The notes beneath the pieces are model-generated. The model had not been told where the DNA came from. It saw nothing but the letters and a program-made list of their open reading frames with translations, and did no database searches. From the NCBI RefSeq assembly GCF_000314995.1, contig NZ_BAEO01000062.1, positions 62,001-126,000 of the forward strand: 64,000 nucleotides of DNA, in the 5' to 3' direction. Numbering within the stretch: the stretch's first letter is position 1; each line of letters begins with the position of its first letter. Made by a program: the position numbers and the translations under genes. Source of the stretch: Paraglaciecola arctica BSs20135. GTDB taxonomy: Bacteria > Pseudomonadota > Gammaproteobacteria > Enterobacterales > Alteromonadaceae. This document shows, piece after piece, positions 10,154-21,096 of the stretch.

Positions 10154-10522
10154 TCGTTTTACCTTATGCAGTTAAGGGCATATTTTCCAATGTAACACAG
10201 TCTTAATACTACTTGAGAGTACTACAAACATATGCCAGATAACTGAGTGTCAGTAAGCGACCTTCAGTCATCGAAAAATATCAATTAAAAAGTTTCTTTT
10301 GACATGAATACAATCATTCAATATTTGCAGATGTACTATACTCTCGCGGGACTTTGGCAAAGAGTGAATATTTGATGGATAGAAGTGATCTATTCGTTTA
10401 AATAAACAGTATAATTTAAGCTGGCTCATGTTTAAAAATCTCAGCTCCACCATAACCCAATACACCCAATTAGTATTAAGGAGTGATTTGTTTTTAGAAT
10501 TAGTCAAATATCAAAAGTAAGA
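10154..10522. other. divergent intergenic region with possible short leader ORF
   Basis: This 369-base AT-rich stretch separates the divergent kinase and TonB-receptor genes and must hold promoters for both, though none is obvious. Near its right end AAGGAG (10478-10483) precedes TTG 10488, which opens a ten-codon frame (MFLELVKYQK) stopping at 10520, two bases before the receptor ATG. It may be a coupled leader or chance. Confidence 0.35.
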
Positions 10523-12898
10523 ATGCTTATGTGCATTTATTGCGTTTGTTTTAATACATTTGTTATTTCTGCCAATAAAGTATCTGGAGATTCTCTTGAG
10601 GTTATTGAAGTCACCGCTCAAAAGCGTATTCAATCAGTACAAGATATTCCCATTTCTATCACCGCACTTTCTGCCGACAATTTAGATTCAGCTAGCATTA
10701 AACAGGCATCCGAAATTGCTACTTTGATCCCTAATGTTAATACAACACGTTCAATAAGTGGCATCACTAATTACTTTATTCGTGGTGTAGGAATGGACGG
10801 CTTTAATCTTTCTTCTGTTCCTGCAGTGGGTCTCTATTTGGATGATGTAGCCATTATTAATCCAATGTTAGCTAATTTTGCTTTGTACGATATTGCTAGA
10901 GTTGAGGTACTTAAAGGACCACAAAATACACTTTATGGAAAAAATACCACTGGCGGAGCCATTAATTTTATTTCTAACCAGCCTGACAACGATGATATGA
11001 GTAGTGGTTATGGCGAGGTGACTTTGGGTAACCACAAACAACTTTTTTTAAAAGGCGCATTTACCACCAAATTAAGCGAACAACTCAGTGTAAGACTTGC
11101 TGCTTTTTCTCATCAGCGAGATGGCTTGGTTAGCAGTGGAATAGCGGATAATGACACTGAATATAATGATGTAGACCAGTATGGAACTCGATTACAATTA
11201 GTTTATCAATTAACTGATGATATTAAGTTAACTGGTAATTTATATGGCGGTAAACAAAACCAAATAGCGGAAGTCAAAAGCGCAATTTACCCGATAGGTA
11301 ATGAGGGTATTATTAATTTAGATGATCATGACTTATCTAAAAACCATTCTTCATTAATTAATCCGCCAAATGATATCGACGCTTTAGGTGGGTTTTTTAA
11401 AATTAATTTACAGGCAGATAATTATAGTTTTAATAGTATAACGTCTTTTGAAAAAGTAGAGTCTAGGCGAATGGATGATTGGGGAAGCCAGCACTTAACT
11501 TCTACTGTGTACCAGTCAACAACCTATAATTCCACAGACACCGCATCTATCTCACAAGAATTTCAGTGGCAATCAAATTCACAGAGTCCATTACAGTGGA
11601 TAGCAGGCTTGCTTTACAATGATGAGCAAGGTGATTTATTACAAACCTCATTGATTGACCCCGGTGGAGCTGGGCGACCTGACGATGACATACTGGATGC
11701 CGGTATTGGTCCAATGTTTGACAGAGGTGCATGGGTCGAACATAAAAGTCGCACTATCTCAGCATATTCGCAGTTTACCTACGAGCTTACACAAAAACTA
11801 AATTTCACTTTTGGGATCAGATGGACAAAACAAGATTTAACTCCAATTGTTAATTCGGTGGGAATGATGATGGATCTTCCAGGTCAGGAATACCCATTAG
11901 GCAGTTTAGGCTGGCTTAGCTTAGGTAATAATGATTTTAATCGTTTTTCCGATTATATAGGTTTTGACAGAGCCAATCGTTTTTTAGATGCAAATGGTGG
12001 TTTTCCTGCTTCAGCAAAAATCAACCAAGAGTTTAAAGAATGGGGAGGGAAGTTAGCATTAGATTATCATGTATCCACACAACTGATGATTTATAGTTCT
12101 TTGTCTCGTGGTTTCAAAATGGGCGCGGTAAACTCAAATCCAACAACGGCTGCATTTCAAAGTTTACTGAATAGAGTAGTTAAACCCGAAACTTTGATAA
12201 CTGCCGAATTTGGTTTCAAAACTGATTTATTTAATAATTCACTGCGTATTAACGGCGCTTTTTTTCAAAACCAGTGGCAAGATTATCAATTTTTCTTAGT
12301 TTATAACTCTGGTAACCCAGCTGATTTATTCGCCTCTTTGGTCAATTTACCTGAGGCCGAATCTATAGGTGCTGAACTAGATATCGCTTGGCAAATATCG
12401 TCGTCATTACGCTTTAAATTGGGAGTTGGTTGGCTAGATAGTCAAGTCACGGATGGCACTTTAGATACCAAAGGTATTCCTGAACAAAATAAAGCAAACT
12501 TTCAAAACCAAGCAATAAAAGGCAATTCACTTACCAATGCACCTGAATGGACATATACTGTTTCTGCTTATAAGAGTTACGAATTCACTGAAAGTGATAT
12601 AGAGATTAGTTTTCATTATTCTTATTTAGGTGAACATAATCATCAGTTAGCGGGTGATAATAGCAAAACTTGGATTAAGAATTTTTCCGAGGCTTCTACG
12701 GGCATATTAACAGTCAACGGCTTATATTCATTTGGTGAAGACCGAGAATATCAAATTTCACTTTGGGCCAAAAATTTGACTGATGAACAATACTGCAGCG
12801 AACGAGCTATTGCTCCAGGCTCGTCGTCAGAAAACATTCGATTATGTTCGCAAGGTGGATCTAAATTGCTAGGAATAACTGGGAAAATAATATTTTAG
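10523..12898 (+). CDS. TonB-dependent outer-membrane receptor
   Basis: A 791-residue TonB-dependent receptor that imports a ligand (siderophore, cobalamin, carbohydrate or other) using proton-motive force. A TonB-box-like segment [10 protein letters not shown] is followed by the plug domain (about residues 40-160, with RGVGMDG and [18 protein letters not shown]), then a 22-strand barrel ending LGITGKIIF. The style of the plug is that of the many marine polysaccharide and siderophore receptors. ATG 10523 and 10529 are the only ordinary starts. The signal peptide then lacks positive charges and no good Shine-Dalgarno is near, whereas a strong AAGGAG lies 40 bases upstream in another phase, so the 5' end may carry a leader or an indel. 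A CHASE hybrid kinase begins seven bases after its stop, suggesting joint expression and possibly sensing of the same ligand. Confidence 0.9.
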   Translation: MLMCIYCVCFNTFVISANKVSGDSLEVIEVTAQKRIQSVQDIPISITALSADNLDSASIKQASEIATLIPNVNTTRSISGITNYFIRGVGMDGFNLSSVPAVGLYLDDVAIINPMLANFALYDIARVEVLKGPQNTLYGKNTTGGAINFISNQPDNDDMSSGYGEVTLGNHKQLFLKGAFTTKLSEQLSVRLAAFSHQRDGLVSSGIADNDTEYNDVDQYGTRLQLVYQLTDDIKLTGNLYGGKQNQIAEVKSAIYPIGNEGIINLDDHDLSKNHSSLINPPNDIDALGGFFKINLQADNYSFNSITSFEKVESRRMDDWGSQHLTSTVYQSTTYNSTDTASISQEFQWQSNSQSPLQWIAGLLYNDEQGDLLQTSLIDPGGAGRPDDDILDAGIGPMFDRGAWVEHKSRTISAYSQFTYELTQKLNFTFGIRWTKQDLTPIVNSVGMMMDLPGQEYPLGSLGWLSLGNNDFNRFSDYIGFDRANRFLDANGGFPASAKINQEFKEWGGKLALDYHVSTQLMIYSSLSRGFKMGAVNSNPTTAAFQSLLNRVVKPETLITAEFGFKTDLFNNSLRINGAFFQNQWQDYQFFLVYNSGNPADLFASLVNLPEAESIGAELDIAWQISSSLRFKLGVGWLDSQVTDGTLDTKGIPEQNKANFQNQAIKGNSLTNAPEWTYTVSAYKSYEFTESDIEISFHYSYLGEHNHQLAGDNSKTWIKNFSEASTGILTVNGLYSFGEDREYQISLWAKNLTDEQYCSERAIAPGSSSENIRLCSQGGSKLLGITGKIIF

Positions 12899-12905
12899 TG
12901 AATAT

Positions 12906-15584
12906 ATGAAAACATACCTAAAGAACATACTAGTTAAAAAATCCAATTATTATGCATTGTTAGTATTGGTGATTGGCATTATATGTTCAGGCTATCTGTA
13001 CCAATCTGCGATAACGAAAGAACGTAATGAAACCTATACTAAACATCAACAACGAGCAGAAATCCACGCCAAAGATATTGAGGCAGAATTTAAGCGTTCA
13101 TTCTTTGAAGTATCGTCAGTAGCAAACCTTTTTTCTTCTTCCAGTTGGGTTAGTTACTCTGAATTTGTAGGTTTTGTTAAAAGAGTGGTCCCTAACTTCC
13201 CAGAAAAAAGAAGAATAACTACCATAAATCGATTTCCTCCCCAGAAAGCCAAGGAAATAATTAGTAAGATTAGAGCAAATCCTGAACCTCAATTTAGCCA
13301 TTTTGATATTTTTGATTTTACTCCTCCAAATCAAGTTACTCTTGCTACTCCCACCGACGGTTATTATTCGGTTTTAAGTTACACTTTTCCCGACATGAAA
13401 CGACAATCATTTATCGGTCGAAATATTTCACCACAATCGCCTATAGGTCCATTAATTTATCCTGTTATTCATAATCAATTACCCTTAATTTCTGACTTAT
13501 CTAAACCTATAGAAGGTATTCGGGATGAGGCTTTTTTTCTATATATATTCCCTATATTGACCAAAAAAACTGAGAGTTCACCTGACCCAGAGGTCGTTGG
13601 TTTAATCCTATCTAGCCAATTAATCTCAAGTCTATTTATTAGTAATGTGAGTAATAAAGATGCTGATAATTATAATTACGTACTCATAGATAAAAATGAC
13701 AATCACTACCAATACCCTAAAAATCAACTCATCAACCGAGGGGGGAACGATCATACGAATATAAAGTTCACCTTTCCCATTCAGCTAGTGAATAATAGTT
13801 TCGAATTAGTCATTTCGCCTGTAAACCAAAAACTTGAAAACCCAGATAGCTTATTATTTGAATTATTTATCGCTGGTATTTTACTAACCTCAGCGCTTGC
13901 TTTTATTACGCGCTCGTTGTTATCGAAACAAAGTGACTTATCTAAGGAGGTTGAACGTAAAACGTCCGAGCTTGTTACACAAAAAAATCAACTAAATACT
14001 AAGAATCAACAATTAGCAAAAGCGGTTGAAGAAGCTAAGGTTTCTGAAAACGCCAAAGCTGAGTTTTTGGCTAATATGAGTCATGAAATAAGAACACCAT
14101 TAAATGGCGTCATAGGGTTAACTGGATTATTAACACAAACAAAACTGGATAACCTACAGCGGGAATATTTAGACAAGTTAACGTTTTCTGGTAAACACCT
14201 ATTAACTGTCATTAATGACATTTTAGATTTTTCTAAAATTGAGTCTGGCAACATCACTTTAGAGCAAAAGGCATTTTCAATTCATAGCGTAATAGACAAT
14301 CTTAAGGTGTTGTTTGATGAGGAAGTTAAAGCCAAAAATATTAGATTTAATATAATAATAGAAGGCGATTTCTATCCTGATTTAATGGGCGATGTATTTA
14401 GGATCAATCAAGTATTAATTAACCTCTGTGGCAACGCCATCAAGTTTACTGAAACGGGCAGTGTAGACCTGATTATTTCCATGACTAAGGATATAGGCTC
14501 TGACAATCAATTCTGCGTGCATTTTAAAGTATCTGATACCGGTGTGGGTATGGATGAGAAAGAAATCAGTAAGTTATTCAATAAATTTAGCCAAGCCGAC
14601 TCCTCAACCACTCGAAAATATGGAGGCACAGGTCTCGGGTTAATCATTAGTCAAAAACTTTGTCATACAATGGGCGGGGACATTAAAGTTGTTAGTAATA
14701 AAAGTCAGGGCAGTAGCTTTACGGCAACTATGCGTCTAGAGCTAAATAATGATGTACTTATCGATAGTAGTGATAAACATTTTATCGCAGGCAATATTGA
14801 TATTCTTGTTGTTGATGATAATCCTATTGCACTACAAATATTAACTAATTTCCTAATGAATATTGGGATTAGACCAATAGCTGTGCAATCTGCTCAAGAA
14901 GGCTTGTTGGCGCTTCAAAACAAAAATCATGACATAAAAGTGATTATTTCTGATTGGACTATGCCCATAATGGATGGTGCAAGTTTTATCACAGAAGTGA
15001 ATCAGTTGGGGCTAGTCGTCCTTCCTAAAGTCATTATTATGTCAGCTTACGACACCTCAATAATCGAAAATACTAAAGGTCAACTGCCGATAGATTATGT
15101 GTTAAGTAAACCTTGTCCTACTGACGTGCTATTTATGACCATAGAGCATTGCCTTAATAATACAAACTCCCAAAGTACCGCAAAACCTCTAGAAAATAGG
15201 TTGATAAATGTTAACGTCTTAGTAGTTGAAGACAATGAAATAAATCAGATGGTGATTAATCATTTATTAACCGAGGAAGGAGCTATAGTCACCATTGCCA
15301 ACCACGGTAAAGAAGCCATTGATTTGCTCGATCAAGCAAACGATTTTCAAGTTGTTTTAATGGATATTCATATGCCAGAAATGGACGGTATTCAGGCTAC
15401 GAAAATTATTAGAGCGAATGAAGACCCAAAAATTGCGCAAATTCCTATTGTGGCATTGTCAGCTAATGTACTTGAAAAGCATGTAGCTAGTTACATTGAG
15501 GCTGGTATGAATGCCCATGGAGCTAAACCTGTAGATATAGAAGAGTTGCTAAAAACTATATTACCTTTGTTAGAGATACAGTAA
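12906..15584 (+). CDS. CHASE-domain hybrid histidine kinase with two receiver domains
   Basis: An 892-residue membrane sensor kinase. A first membrane helix (about 15-33) and a second (about 317-337) enclose a periplasmic CHASE-type ligand-binding domain (RRITTINRF, then a segment with [12 protein letters not shown] near 206-217). A coiled coil leads to HisKA with His393 in [13 protein letters not shown] and an ATPase domain with DTGVGM (544-549) and GGTGLGL (573-579). Two receiver domains follow: the first with Asp683 in ISDWTMP, the second with Asp820 in [12 protein letters not shown]. No Hpt or DNA-binding output is present, so it needs an external partner that is not in the neighbourhood. 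It starts seven bases after the TonB receptor gene, which suggests translational coupling. CHASE ligands in bacteria are mostly unknown small molecules. Confidence 0.9.
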   Translation: MKTYLKNILVKKSNYYALLVLVIGIICSGYLYQSAITKERNETYTKHQQRAEIHAKDIEAEFKRSFFEVSSVANLFSSSSWVSYSEFVGFVKRVVPNFPEKRRITTINRFPPQKAKEIISKIRANPEPQFSHFDIFDFTPPNQVTLATPTDGYYSVLSYTFPDMKRQSFIGRNISPQSPIGPLIYPVIHNQLPLISDLSKPIEGIRDEAFFLYIFPILTKKTESSPDPEVVGLILSSQLISSLFISNVSNKDADNYNYVLIDKNDNHYQYPKNQLINRGGNDHTNIKFTFPIQLVNNSFELVISPVNQKLENPDSLLFELFIAGILLTSALAFITRSLLSKQSDLSKEVERKTSELVTQKNQLNTKNQQLAKAVEEAKVSENAKAEFLANMSHEIRTPLNGVIGLTGLLTQTKLDNLQREYLDKLTFSGKHLLTVINDILDFSKIESGNITLEQKAFSIHSVIDNLKVLFDEEVKAKNIRFNIIIEGDFYPDLMGDVFRINQVLINLCGNAIKFTETGSVDLIISMTKDIGSDNQFCVHFKVSDTGVGMDEKEISKLFNKFSQADSSTTRKYGGTGLGLIISQKLCHTMGGDIKVVSNKSQGSSFTATMRLELNNDVLIDSSDKHFIAGNIDILVVDDNPIALQILTNFLMNIGIRPIAVQSAQEGLLALQNKNHDIKVIISDWTMPIMDGASFITEVNQLGLVVLPKVIIMSAYDTSIIENTKGQLPIDYVLSKPCPTDVLFMTIEHCLNNTNSQSTAKPLENRLINVNVLVVEDNEINQMVINHLLTEEGAIVTIANHGKEAIDLLDQANDFQVVLMDIHMPEMDGIQATKIIRANEDPKIAQIPIVALSANVLEKHVASYIEAGMNAHGAKPVDIEELLKTILPLLEIQ

Positions 15585-15719
15585 CGCTCAGTCTGAGCGA
15601 CTCAATATAGTCCGATCATTTTGCCATTTATTTTATAGTGGCTTCTTATAAACAATTGAGATCATTTAGGCGTCCTAGATGACTATATAAATAATAGCGT
15701 TTCTGGAGTAGTTTTTACG

Positions 15720-18700
15720 ATGCAAGAAAGATCAAGATATAGTCTGGTTAACTTGGGTTTTGTTGTGCTGATGTGTATTTGTTTATGTCAGCTCGTACCT
15801 CAAGCAATAGCCCAACAATCAAACCTAGAAAACGGAATTAATCAATTCTCTGAGCGTTTAGAGCAAAACACCGATCTTTCAGAAGAGCAAAAAAAGCAAG
15901 GACTAACTAACCTTAAAGACGCCGAAAATATGCTAGCTATAGCTAAGGAACAGCGCAATTTAGCAGATAGTTACGAACAGCAAGCCACAACAGCATCACA
16001 AAGAATCATTGAAATTCAGAAAAAGACTCAGCAAGTTGGTAAAAAGTCAGTGCGGATAGATAAAAGTCTATCTGCTGAAAAACTAGAAAATCAGCTTCTG
16101 CTAGCTATTTCTGCACAAAACAGTCAATTGTCTGCCCTTGGCAAAAAACAAAATCAGCAAACTGACCTTAGCTTACGAGCCAATGATATAGCTAAGCAGT
16201 TAAGCGTTGCCCGCACAGATCAAACTACTATCGATGACGCGCTAGCCAATCAATCAGATGCCAATCTAAGCCTTATTGATCAAACAAACTATCTAAAAAA
16301 ACAGGCCGCTTCCGAGAAAATTTCGGCCACAATTAATATGCTTGAACGTGAAATTTCCACTATTCCAGCACGGCAATCTTTAGTTGACGCAGAATTGATC
16401 CTACTTAGCGTGCAAACCGAATTTGGTGAAAAGTTAATCATAGAGTTGCAATCTTTTTTGGCACAAAGTCGCAGTAATCAAATACAAAAAACCGTTAAAC
16501 AAAGTAGTGAAACTTTAAATCAATTGGAACAGCAACCTGTGCTTGCATCCATTGCTCGAGAAAACCTGTCATTTGCAAATCTATTAGAGCGCATGCAACA
16601 AAGCTCATCCCAAAATGAGGTAGACATGGGAGCTTTACGCAGGCAACTACTAGAGGTTAAACATTCTTCAGAAACAGTAGAGCGGGTGTTGGCTACCGGC
16701 CGAGTAACTGATGAGTTAGGAGAGCTACTACGTAAATTACGCGCTGGACTACCTAGCAAATCGATGATTGAGCAACGCAAAGCGACAATAGAAGAAGATG
16801 TAGTTCGCCAACAGCTAGATGTGATTTTATGGCAAGAAAGATTGCGTGACATGGTGGATATACCTGCTACAGCAGAGCGTTTTCTAATAGAGAAAGATCC
16901 CAATATAAAAAATCAACCGGTCGAATTAGACAATGTTGATGAACCGCGATTTAGTCCACAAAAGCTCGAAAAAGCCCAACAATTGGTCGAGTCTCGACGA
17001 GTTTTATTAGCTGATTTGATTGAAGTGTCTAACTCTCAATCTGATAGGATCATTGAAGAAAAATTAATCATCAATCAACTTTTGACAGCCAGTTCGGATT
17101 TAAGAGAGCTATTGGAAAGACGTTTAATTTGGCTACCGTCAAATTCGGGCAGGGCTGGCAACTTAGCTATCAACTTAAGAGAAAGTGTTGAGTGGTATGC
17201 GTCGCCAAGAGCTTGGTGGACGTTATTGAATGATATGTTTAAAGGCGCAAAGGCAGCGCCAATTTTGCCACTGATATTGTTAATCTTTCCGTTACTGATT
17301 TTAGCTTTAAGGAGCGTAATTAAGCGCAGTTTATGGACTTTGATCGATCGTATAGGCAAGGTTGACCAAGATACCTACTTCACTACTCCTTTAGCACTTA
17401 TTTACACCTTCATTCTGGCATTACCCCTGCCAATTTGTTTATTTACTATTGCCGGAATGATTTTTAAAGGATCACAACCAGCCAGTTTTTCCATCGCTAT
17501 AGCTGCTGGACTTGCTTCTGTTTCGACCTTAAGTTTGGCGCTACTATTTTTCCGTTCTATGTGCCGCAAGGGTGGCGTGTTTGAAGAACATTTTGGGTGG
17601 AGTGATCTCGCCCGTGAAAAGTTGCGAAAAATGTTAACTTGGTTTGTTTGGTTGCAATCTATTACCACTTTTATTTTTGCCAGCGCTATCGCAAGTGGTA
17701 ATACTGAGCTGCGATATGGCATCGCAATTATTGCTTTTATTGTCGCTTCTATCGGTATCGCACTTTTTAGTTATTTGTTCTTCCAACCTAAAAATGGCGT
17801 TGCCACCAGTATTGTTGGTGAAACCCCCGCCAGTCCAATTACTTTACTGTTGTTCCCTATTGTGGTGTTGGCACTATTAGCAATAGGGTTATTACCCTTG
17901 TTTGGTTTTTTTGATACCGCAGTAGAGTTGCAGTCAAAACTATTCTTATCTGGAATTTTATTAGTATTCGCTGCTGTTGTGTACGGGATCATGTTAAGGG
18001 TTTTTCTGGTGACTTTTCGTCGATACATGGTCAAAAAAGCTAAAGTAGAAGCCATTCAGGCCAAAGAGAAACAAAATCAAACTTCAATGGAAGCCAGTGG
18101 TGAAGCGGGCCCTGAAAAATTCGAAGAAAAGAGAATTGATGAGAAAGAGGTGATGCGTCAAAGTCGTTCTATTATGTTGTGGGTAACTGCATTGTTGTTT
18201 TTGGCTGGTCTTTGGTTGGTTTGGAAACCTTTATTACCTGCATTGGGGATTGTTGATGACATTGTACTATGGCAGCAAGTTAAGGTAGTCGACGGGGTTG
18301 AGTTGTCCAGCGGTGTTACCCTATGGAATATTATTTTGTCATTGGGATTTGTAATTGGCGGCGTGATTGCGGCTAAGAATATCCGTGGTGTGATGGAAAT
18401 TGGATTTTTTGAACGATTCGAAATGGACTACGGCGCTCGTTATGCAACTATGTCTATTTTAGGTTATCTACTGGTAGGAACGGGCATCGTCATTGGGTTT
18501 TCGCAGCTCGGCATCGATTGGTCAAAACTGCAATGGATTATCGCTGCACTGGGTGTTGGTCTGGGCTTTGGTTTACAAGAGATTGTAGCGAATTTTGTTT
18601 CTGGGCTGATCATTTTATTTGAGCGTCCGATACGGGTAGGCGACTTTGTTACTATTGGTAATTTGAGCGGTACAGTCAGCAATATTAAAATACGCGCCAC

Positions 18701-19178
18701 TACTATAAAGGATTTCGACAATCGTGAGGTGTTGTTACCGAATAAATCTATCATCACCGAAAATGTGACAAACTGGACACTCCATGATTCGGTGACGCGT
18801 ATAGTAGTTAAAATCGGTGTCGCTTATGGATCTGACATCCAGCAAGTTCGTGATTTGCTTATGCAAGTTGTTGAAAATAAAAGTGATGTACTTCAACAGC
18901 CTGCTCCACAAGTATTCTTTTTGGAGCATGGTGACAGCTCCCTCAATTTTGAAATTCGTGCCTTTGTAAGTCGTCCTGAAAATCGTCTTCCTTTGACCCA
19001 TGCAATAAATACAACCATCAATCAAGCATTGGCTGAACATGATATTTCAATACCTTTCCCGCAACGAGATCTGCATATTATATCCAATCATCCTAGTGAT
19101 GGAGCAGCAATACTTAAGGCAGAAATCAAAGAGGATGATGGGCAAGGATCGCAACGAGAAGATAATCAAGACAAATAG
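15720..19178 (+). CDS. MscK/MscM-type large mechanosensitive channel
   Basis: A 1152-residue member of the large MscS group (E. coli MscK and MscM are 1120 and 1107 residues). It releases solutes across the inner membrane during osmotic downshock. After a signal peptide (about 1-31, ending AIAQ) comes a long periplasmic, Gln-rich coiled-coil region (about 32-480), a multi-helix membrane section (about 510-880) and the MscS core: GLGFGLQEIVANFVSG (pore helix, near residue 945), FERPIRVGDFVTIG and the beta domain RATTIKDFDNREVLLPNKSI. The tail ends with an acidic, Gln/Asp-rich stretch. A charged insertion lies near residues 780-815. It stands alone, with a strong terminator downstream. Whether it is potassium-gated like MscK cannot be told. 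Confidence 0.88.
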   Translation: MQERSRYSLVNLGFVVLMCICLCQLVPQAIAQQSNLENGINQFSERLEQNTDLSEEQKKQGLTNLKDAENMLAIAKEQRNLADSYEQQATTASQRIIEIQKKTQQVGKKSVRIDKSLSAEKLENQLLLAISAQNSQLSALGKKQNQQTDLSLRANDIAKQLSVARTDQTTIDDALANQSDANLSLIDQTNYLKKQAASEKISATINMLEREISTIPARQSLVDAELILLSVQTEFGEKLIIELQSFLAQSRSNQIQKTVKQSSETLNQLEQQPVLASIARENLSFANLLERMQQSSSQNEVDMGALRRQLLEVKHSSETVERVLATGRVTDELGELLRKLRAGLPSKSMIEQRKATIEEDVVRQQLDVILWQERLRDMVDIPATAERFLIEKDPNIKNQPVELDNVDEPRFSPQKLEKAQQLVESRRVLLADLIEVSNSQSDRIIEEKLIINQLLTASSDLRELLERRLIWLPSNSGRAGNLAINLRESVEWYASPRAWWTLLNDMFKGAKAAPILPLILLIFPLLILALRSVIKRSLWTLIDRIGKVDQDTYFTTPLALIYTFILALPLPICLFTIAGMIFKGSQPASFSIAIAAGLASVSTLSLALLFFRSMCRKGGVFEEHFGWSDLAREKLRKMLTWFVWLQSITTFIFASAIASGNTELRYGIAIIAFIVASIGIALFSYLFFQPKNGVATSIVGETPASPITLLLFPIVVLALLAIGLLPLFGFFDTAVELQSKLFLSGILLVFAAVVYGIMLRVFLVTFRRYMVKKAKVEAIQAKEKQNQTSMEASGEAGPEKFEEKRIDEKEVMRQSRSIMLWVTALLFLAGLWLVWKPLLPALGIVDDIVLWQQVKVVDGVELSSGVTLWNIILSLGFVIGGVIAAKNIRGVMEIGFFERFEMDYGARYATMSILGYLLVGTGIVIGFSQLGIDWSKLQWIIAALGVGLGFGLQEIVANFVSGLIILFERPIRVGDFVTIGNLSGTVSNIKIRATTIKDFDNREVLLPNKSIITENVTNWTLHDSVTRIVVKIGVAYGSDIQQVRDLLMQVVENKSDVLQQPAPQVFFLEHGDSSLNFEIRAFVSRPENRLPLTHAINTTINQALAEHDISIPFPQRDLHIISNHPSDGAAILKAEIKEDDGQGSQREDNQDK

Positions 19179-19215
19179 ACGCTAGATTGCTCATCCAATA
19201 CCGTTAAAATCTCTG

Positions 19216-19259
19216 AAAGCAGTGACTTCTATCCAGAAATCACTGCTTTGTTTTAGTTT
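19216..19259 (+). terminator. rho-independent terminator after the mechanosensitive channel gene
   Basis: AAAGCAGTGA (19216-19225) pairs perfectly with TCACTGCTTT (19240-19249), with an inner TTCT/AGAA pairing, followed by GTTTTAGTTTT. The T tract overlaps the stop codon of the convergent wax-ester synthase gene. Confidence 0.85.
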
Positions 19260-20794
19260 TTGTTAGTTGCTGTTTTCGTCGCTGTTTTAGGTGCTTTTTT
19301 AGCTACTATTTCAGTTACATTCTCAGGTACCTTTTCAGTCACTTTTTCAGTGGTTCCAGGATGAGCGCTTTCGCTGAGGGCGAGCAGTTCCTTGTGGGCA
19401 TCTGTCATATGTTGCGCTAATTCATGTATATCGGGCATTAGTTTTTGACATGAGATTAAACCAAAGTCGAGCCAGCCATTGTAACTCTGCAAGGTAATAT
19501 TCAGCCCCATACCGTGATAAGGGATAGAAACTGGGAAGGTGCTGATCTGTTTGGCACCTGCAAAGTACAGGGTAATGTTAGGACCGGGAACGTTAGAGAT
19601 AAGGACGTTAGCAAAGGGGGGTACAGCGTTTACAACTCTAGTCCTGGTTAGTGTTGAAGCTAAACTACTCATTAGCCATGGAGCACCGATTGAGGGGAAG
19701 TCGGTGGGCATTATGGCTTTTACCCCAGACATCAATGATTTCGTATGTGAGGATGAGGCATTGATTGCTTGGAGCCGCTCCAGTGGATCTTTGATGGTTG
19801 TCGCAAGACTCATTCGGGCTATGGACACTTGGTTACTCAGCTCAGTATTGCCTTCAGGACGTACACTAACTGGAATAGCCGCCAACAAAGGGGCGTCAGG
19901 GAAAAAGCCTTCATCTTTAAAATAGCGGAGCATGCCTTCTGCTGAGATGGCCATTACAACATCATTAAGACTGACATTATTGAGTTTGGCGATTTTTTTA
20001 CTATCGGCGTAAGGAATAGAAAAGCGCGCAAAGCTGCGTTGATTAGTGATGGCAGCGTTGAGCGGTGTTTTGGGCGCAAGCCAGTTCATTTTTTCGACAT
20101 TGTGACCGTCAGGATTTTTGGCCGGTTTGAACATGTCAAAAGCTTTGAGTGTTAGTTTCGGTAAGTTTTTAGTTAGTTTTATAGATTGGCTAACGTTGTG
20201 CATTACCCCTGACACTGTTAATTCGGCAATGCCATAGTTGTCAGCTCTAGCAGATTCTCTGCGGCGCAAGCGTTTTTTTGCGGCGCGAGGCACTGCCGAC
20301 ACATCCATTATGGCTTCCATTAATACTTGGCCGCCCATACCATCGAGCGCTGCGTGATGCATTTTAGAATAGAGTCCTACATAACGGGTGCCCTCTGGTA
20401 AATCTGCGGGTACGGGTAATCCGTCGAGTATGTGCATTTCCCATAAAGGGCGACTGCGATCAAGCAAGCTTGAATGTAATCGTGCGACGAGTTTATCAAC
20501 TGTCGCTCGTGTTGCTGGGGGCGGCACAATCACGTGTCGAATGTGATAATCAATATCCAGAGCCTCATCCATCACCCAAATGGGGTTGGCGATATCAAAT
20601 GGCATATTGATGAGCTTACGCTGAAAAATGGGTGCCATGTGCATGCGGTTTTGAATATGGGTTCGCACATCTTCCATAAAGTCACCTGAATAATCGGCAG
20701 GAAGCTCCATTATGCTCAGGCCGCCAACATGCATAGGTGTTTCTGGTGATTCCAAGTGTAAAAAGGCCGCATCTAAGCCGCTGAGATGATCCAT
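19253..20794 (-). CDS. wax ester synthase / diacylglycerol acyltransferase (WS/DGAT)
   Basis: A 513-residue bifunctional acyltransferase that joins acyl-CoA to fatty alcohols or diacylglycerol, making storage wax esters or triacylglycerol at the inner membrane. The catalytic motif HHAALDG (His146, His147, Asp151) matches HHxxxDG. PLWEMHILDGL, the NVLISNVPGP motif and the MGLNITLQSYNGWLDFG segment near the C-terminal domain are all family features. AGGAAA precedes ATG 20794. An unusual extra tail of about 35 residues after SAHPG is built from TEKV/PENV/TATK-like imperfect repeats rich in Lys, Thr, Val and Ala; it resembles histone-H1-like tails and is not part of the enzyme fold. No fatty acyl reductase gene is nearby. 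Confidence 0.93.
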   Translation of the reverse strand: MDHLSGLDAAFLHLESPETPMHVGGLSIMELPADYSGDFMEDVRTHIQNRMHMAPIFQRKLINMPFDIANPIWVMDEALDIDYHIRHVIVPPPATRATVDKLVARLHSSLLDRSRPLWEMHILDGLPVPADLPEGTRYVGLYSKMHHAALDGMGGQVLMEAIMDVSAVPRAAKKRLRRRESARADNYGIAELTVSGVMHNVSQSIKLTKNLPKLTLKAFDMFKPAKNPDGHNVEKMNWLAPKTPLNAAITNQRSFARFSIPYADSKKIAKLNNVSLNDVVMAISAEGMLRYFKDEGFFPDAPLLAAIPVSVRPEGNTELSNQVSIARMSLATTIKDPLERLQAINASSSHTKSLMSGVKAIMPTDFPSIGAPWLMSSLASTLTRTRVVNAVPPFANVLISNVPGPNITLYFAGAKQISTFPVSIPYHGMGLNITLQSYNGWLDFGLISCQKLMPDIHELAQHMTDAHKELLALSESAHPGTTEKVTEKVPENVTEIVAKKAPKTATKTATNKN

Positions 20795-21096
20795 TGCGTT
20801 TCCTTTAGATTATTGACAAATTGAAATATTGATTAACGTGACTAGCTTTACCTTACCCCATTTGTGCTTTTATATTAATTGTCTTTTTCGACATAAATGC
20901 CTAAAAATGACACAAATTAGCTTTGGAACGCTTATTTTTGTGAACTTCTGGCGTCACCCAGCATATTTCTGTCTCCTTTCCTGCAAGAGAATTAGCATTT
21001 ATATCCCAAATAAATAATTTTACCATGGGGTTATTGTTATTTTATTTTTACCCGGGTAATATGTCTGTGTTAATTTTTAGACGATAAGAAGATGTG
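20795..21096. other. divergent intergenic region upstream of the DUF2239-MATE operon
   Basis: About 300 AT-rich bases between divergent genes. Apart from the palindrome at 21048-21059 I see no gene. A 62-codon frame in it lacks a ribosome binding site and any family resemblance. Confidence 0.5.
21048..21059. promoter_or_regulatory. perfect palindrome TTACCCGGGTAA, possible operator
   Basis: TTACCCGGGTAA is a perfect 12-base palindrome 38 bases before the start of the DUF2239-MATE operon, in AT-rich surroundings. Position and symmetry suit a repressor operator, but no regulator gene is adjacent and the protein is unknown. Confidence 0.4.

Noticed and set aside
10268-10507. 79-codon minus-strand frame between the kinase and TonB-receptor genes
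   Set aside because: No ribosome binding site, no recognisable domain, unusual composition, and it covers the region that must hold promoters and the receptor leader.
15585-15600. Short inverted repeat CGCTCA/TGAGCG after the CHASE kinase gene
   Set aside because: No T tract follows, so it was not called a terminator; the stem is only six bases.
20829-21017. 62-codon frame in the gap before the DUF2239 gene
   Set aside because: TTG start, no ribosome binding site, Cys/Phe-rich random-looking composition and no family.
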